Positions 33,308 through 35,570 of a stretch of DNA of 35,570 bases are shown piece after piece; within the stretch, counting starts at the first letter, position 1, and each line of letters begins with the position of its first letter. Source of the stretch: a candidate division TA06 bacterium (GTDB taxonomy: Bacteria > Hydrothermota > DG-26 > E44-bin18); assembly GCA_004376575.1 (NCBI GenBank), contig SOJN01000149.1, positions 1 to 35,570 of the forward strand, given 5' to 3'. Under the pieces are notes generated by a model. It was given only the letters and a program-made list of their open reading frames with translations, was not told where the DNA came from and did no database searches. A program made the position numbers and the translations under genes.

Positions 33308-35570
33308 ATGAGGCAGTCCTTCCTTTTTGCGCTGCTGGTTGGTGTCACGCTATTCCCCGCGACAAGAGCATGTTCACAACAGCTGCTTCTGGCAATAGAG
33401 AAGACCACTTTAGAACGCGCGCAAGACTATCTGGCAAATGACTTCTATCTCTATGCTATTCTCGAGAGGGACTGTCTGATAGGGACCTCATCAGGTGGGA
33501 CCGCAGTTCTCAGTTCTGGCCACATCCCATATGATGTGATTCTAAGGGACATGAAACCCGGTGCCTGCTATTTGGCTACGGTTCCCCCTCATGTGTACGG
33601 TTTGGACCTCAGTTCTCTAGACAATATCCTTTACGGAAATGAAAACCTGGTTGTTGTAGAAGCGAGTCGACAACAGGCAGAAATCCTGAGGAGGAGTGGG
33701 TTCGAGTTAGTAAGCCTAATGCCCCTTGCCATTAAAGAGAAGGCTTCAATTCACAGAGGGGATTTGATACTGAGAAAGAGGAGTTCAGATGGGCTCATAG
33801 AAGAACTGGTTAGAGAAGTCTCTTCGGACTCAATAGAGTCTCATGTTCGCGCTCTGACCGGCTTTATGACCAGATACTCATATGCCGACTCTTGCTCCTC
33901 AGCAGGCCAGTGGATCTACGATAAGTTCCAGAGCTTCGGAGTGGACGCTTCTTTTCATTACTACGATTGGGATGGGAATCATTGGCGAAACGTTGTCGGC
34001 ACGATTCCCGGCAGGACCGACTCCACGGTGATTGCGATCATATGTGGACACTTTGATTCGATATCAGAGGATCCCTGGAATCTAGCTCCTGGTGCTGAAG
34101 ATAATGGGAGCGGCACGGCGACAGTCATAGAAGCAGCAAGAGTCCTGAGCAAAGAGGATCATGAGTATACATTGAGGTTCATATGCTTTTCTGGAGAGGA
34201 ACAGGGGCTCAGAGGGAGCTATTACTATGTGACAGAAGCATTCCTCCGTGGGGATAATATAATTGCAGCAATGAATTTTGATATGGTTGGATATACTGAC
34301 GATTTTCATTACGACCTCTCAGCTCGCTATGATTCAAATTCTATCTGGTTGGGAAACATGATGACGGCCGCTTCAAGGTTTTCTAAACTCGAGCTCTATC
34401 CCTCTCATTATTCTTCGCCGAGCAGCGACCACTGGTATTTCCAGCAGTATGGTTATCCTGCAACTTTTTCTGTTCACATAAGCAGGACACACGGTTACCC
34501 CTTCTACCATTCTATATATGACACCGCCGGAAATCTGAATCCAGATTTTCTTGCGGAAGTTACGAAAATGGGAGTCGCATCCATGGCAATGCTCGGGAAT
34601 GGATATCCGGAACCGCCACTTCCTCCAGAGGCTGTTTCTGCAACAGACGCCGGTGTAGGAGGGGAAGTTCAGGTGGACTGGACGCCAAGCCTGACACCAG
34701 GCGTTTTGGGCTACAATGTCTATTATGGATTATCACCCAGAAGATATGAGGGGTCAGTCTTTGCCGGAGATACAACAAGCTTGTGCTTGAGTGGGTTGCG
34801 GAACGATACGCTCCATTTCTTCTCCGTTACGGCCATTGACAACAACGCCGAGGGCGGGTATTCAAGAGAAGCGACAGCAGTACCACGATTGGTCCCTCGC
34901 CCTCCTCAATCGTTGAGTCTGATACCTACCTATCTGGGTATGGACCTATCTTGGGCGCCCAACACGGAACTGGACCTTGCCGGCTACAACGTTTACAGAA
35001 GCGAAAATCCTGGGGGCCCATATCAGTCGGTCAATCCCATGCTTATTACTGATACCACTTACAGTGACAGCGGTCTCGTTTCTGGGCAGATGTACTATTA
35101 CGTTGCCACGGCTGTGGATACGACAGATTTGGAAAGCGGATATTCCGAAGAGAAAGCTGGGCTGCCGCTGTCATTTGACCACGGCATCCTGCTGGTCGAT
35201 GAAACCAGGAACGGTTCAACGGGAATTCTCGTACCGGACTCCCTTCAAGATAGGTTCTACGCGCAGATCCTCTCAGGGTATAAATTCGACTCGTGGGATT
35301 GTGACTCCAGTGGGCTGCCGGCGATTTCGACGATGGGATCGTACTCAACAGTGATCTGGCGAGCGGAGGATATCTACGATCAATATCTTTCCGAGCAGGC
35401 TGAGGATCTGGCATACTATCTTTCGCAGGGCGGGAAGCTGTGGTTGATAGGGTGGAAGACGATAGAAGTACTAATGACACAAGGAGAGTATCCGTTCACA
35501 TTCATTCTTGGCGATTGGCCCTATGATTACCTTCATCTTTCTTCAAGCGACAATACTGGGCCTGTCGGGC
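33308..35570 (+). CDS. secreted M28-family zinc aminopeptidase-like protein (partial, runs off window end)
   Basis: Read by hand from the ATG at 33308, four bases after the accA stop; open to the last base (754 codons visible, no stop). Signal peptide MRQSFLFALLVGVTLFPATRA. Residues about 20-160 form an unrecognised N-terminal domain. The M28 domain (about 165-430) has all metal and catalytic residues: His248 in GHFDS, Asp265 in GAEDNGSG, Glu297-Glu298 in SGEEQG, Asp325 in NFDMVG and His401 in YHS. Two fibronectin-III-like modules follow (about 440-530 and 535-620, with GYNVYYG and GYNVYRS). A further domain begins near 625 (HGILLVDETRNG), with an alpha/beta look, and is cut by the window end. 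A secretion tail may lie beyond the end. Likely an extracellular peptidase; the exact specificity is unknown. Confidence 0.88.
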   Translation, partial: MRQSFLFALLVGVTLFPATRACSQQLLLAIEKTTLERAQDYLANDFYLYAILERDCLIGTSSGGTAVLSSGHIPYDVILRDMKPGACYLATVPPHVYGLDLSSLDNILYGNENLVVVEASRQQAEILRRSGFELVSLMPLAIKEKASIHRGDLILRKRSSDGLIEELVREVSSDSIESHVRALTGFMTRYSYADSCSSAGQWIYDKFQSFGVDASFHYYDWDGNHWRNVVGTIPGRTDSTVIAIICGHFDSISEDPWNLAPGAEDNGSGTATVIEAARVLSKEDHEYTLRFICFSGEEQGLRGSYYYVTEAFLRGDNIIAAMNFDMVGYTDDFHYDLSARYDSNSIWLGNMMTAASRFSKLELYPSHYSSPSSDHWYFQQYGYPATFSVHISRTHGYPFYHSIYDTAGNLNPDFLAEVTKMGVASMAMLGNGYPEPPLPPEAVSATDAGVGGEVQVDWTPSLTPGVLGYNVYYGLSPRRYEGSVFAGDTTSLCLSGLRNDTLHFFSVTAIDNNAEGGYSREATAVPRLVPRPPQSLSLIPTYLGMDLSWAPNTELDLAGYNVYRSENPGGPYQSVNPMLITDTTYSDSGLVSGQMYYYVATAVDTTDLESGYSEEKAGLPLSFDHGILLVDETRNGSTGILVPDSLQDRFYAQILSGYKFDSWDCDSSGLPAISTMGSYSTVIWRAEDIYDQYLSEQAEDLAYYLSQGGKLWLIGWKTIEVLMTQGEYPFTFILGDWPYDYLHLSSSDNTGPVG

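Overview
This window reads as a chromosomal segment from an uncultivated diderm (Gram-negative-type) bacterium, probably of the FCB-like candidate phyla (WOR-3, Eisenbacteria, Latescibacteria or similar). That placement is inference. It rests on a gene whose product ends in a FlgD/Por-type secretion tail beside a PorV-like gene, on four Omp85-superfamily proteins in 35 kb, and on many intergenic palindromic repeats. Codon use looks mixed, moderate-GC and similar across the window. No rRNA, tRNA, CRISPR array, transposase or phage gene was seen.

Layout. 91-4533 (minus): a patatin-Omp85 fusion followed by an alpha/beta hydrolase. 4831-5892 (plus): a multi-pass membrane protein of unknown role. 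6130-6885 (minus): an SPL-family radical SAM protein, flanked by two related double-hairpin repeats. 7230-8494 (plus): a trypsin-like serine peptidase and a 71-residue protein that resembles the peptidase's own N-terminal domain. 8749-9987 (plus): a secreted propeller-like protein between two direct repeats. 10108-13158 (minus): a second patatin-Omp85 fusion, paralogous to the first. 13322-14305 (minus): a dihydroorotate-dehydrogenase-like flavoprotein without the expected catalytic cysteine. 14786-21014 (minus): a tight three-gene operon of a POTRA-less Omp85 barrel, a lipoprotein with kinase-like catalytic motifs, and an ATP/ADP-translocase-like carrier fused to HEAT repeats and a cyclic-nucleotide-binding domain. 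21769-24258 (minus): a ZnuABC-type metal importer. 24423-29813 (minus): a BamA/TamA-like protein and a TamB-like protein. 29945-35570 (plus): a secreted tail-bearing protein broken by one amber codon, a PorV-like protein, AccA, and an M28 peptidase that runs off the window.

How the genes fit together. Most of the window concerns the cell envelope: outer-membrane barrels and their assembly (BamA/TamA plus TamB), two probably surface-facing phospholipases, secreted cargo with a likely type IX-like outer-membrane partner, and metal uptake. The most promising undescribed unit is the 14786-21014 operon. One translationally coupled gene pair plus a closely spaced third gene would place an outer-membrane barrel, a periplasm-facing lipoprotein with K/E/D-x4-N/DFG kinase-like motifs, and an inner-membrane nucleotide-carrier-like protein with a cNMP sensor in one transcription unit. 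The serine peptidase with a free-standing copy of its propeptide-like domain is a second candidate.

Intergenic space is rich in foldback sequences. There are related double hairpins at 5987-6016 and 7026-7055, foldback copies at 14509-14712 (apparently with a nested insert) and 21496-21600, direct repeats at 8516-8566 and 10055-10107, and a foldback at 24305-24415. Several promoters with near-consensus sigma70-type boxes could be read and helped to choose starts. All function calls rest on reading motifs by eye; no database search was possible.
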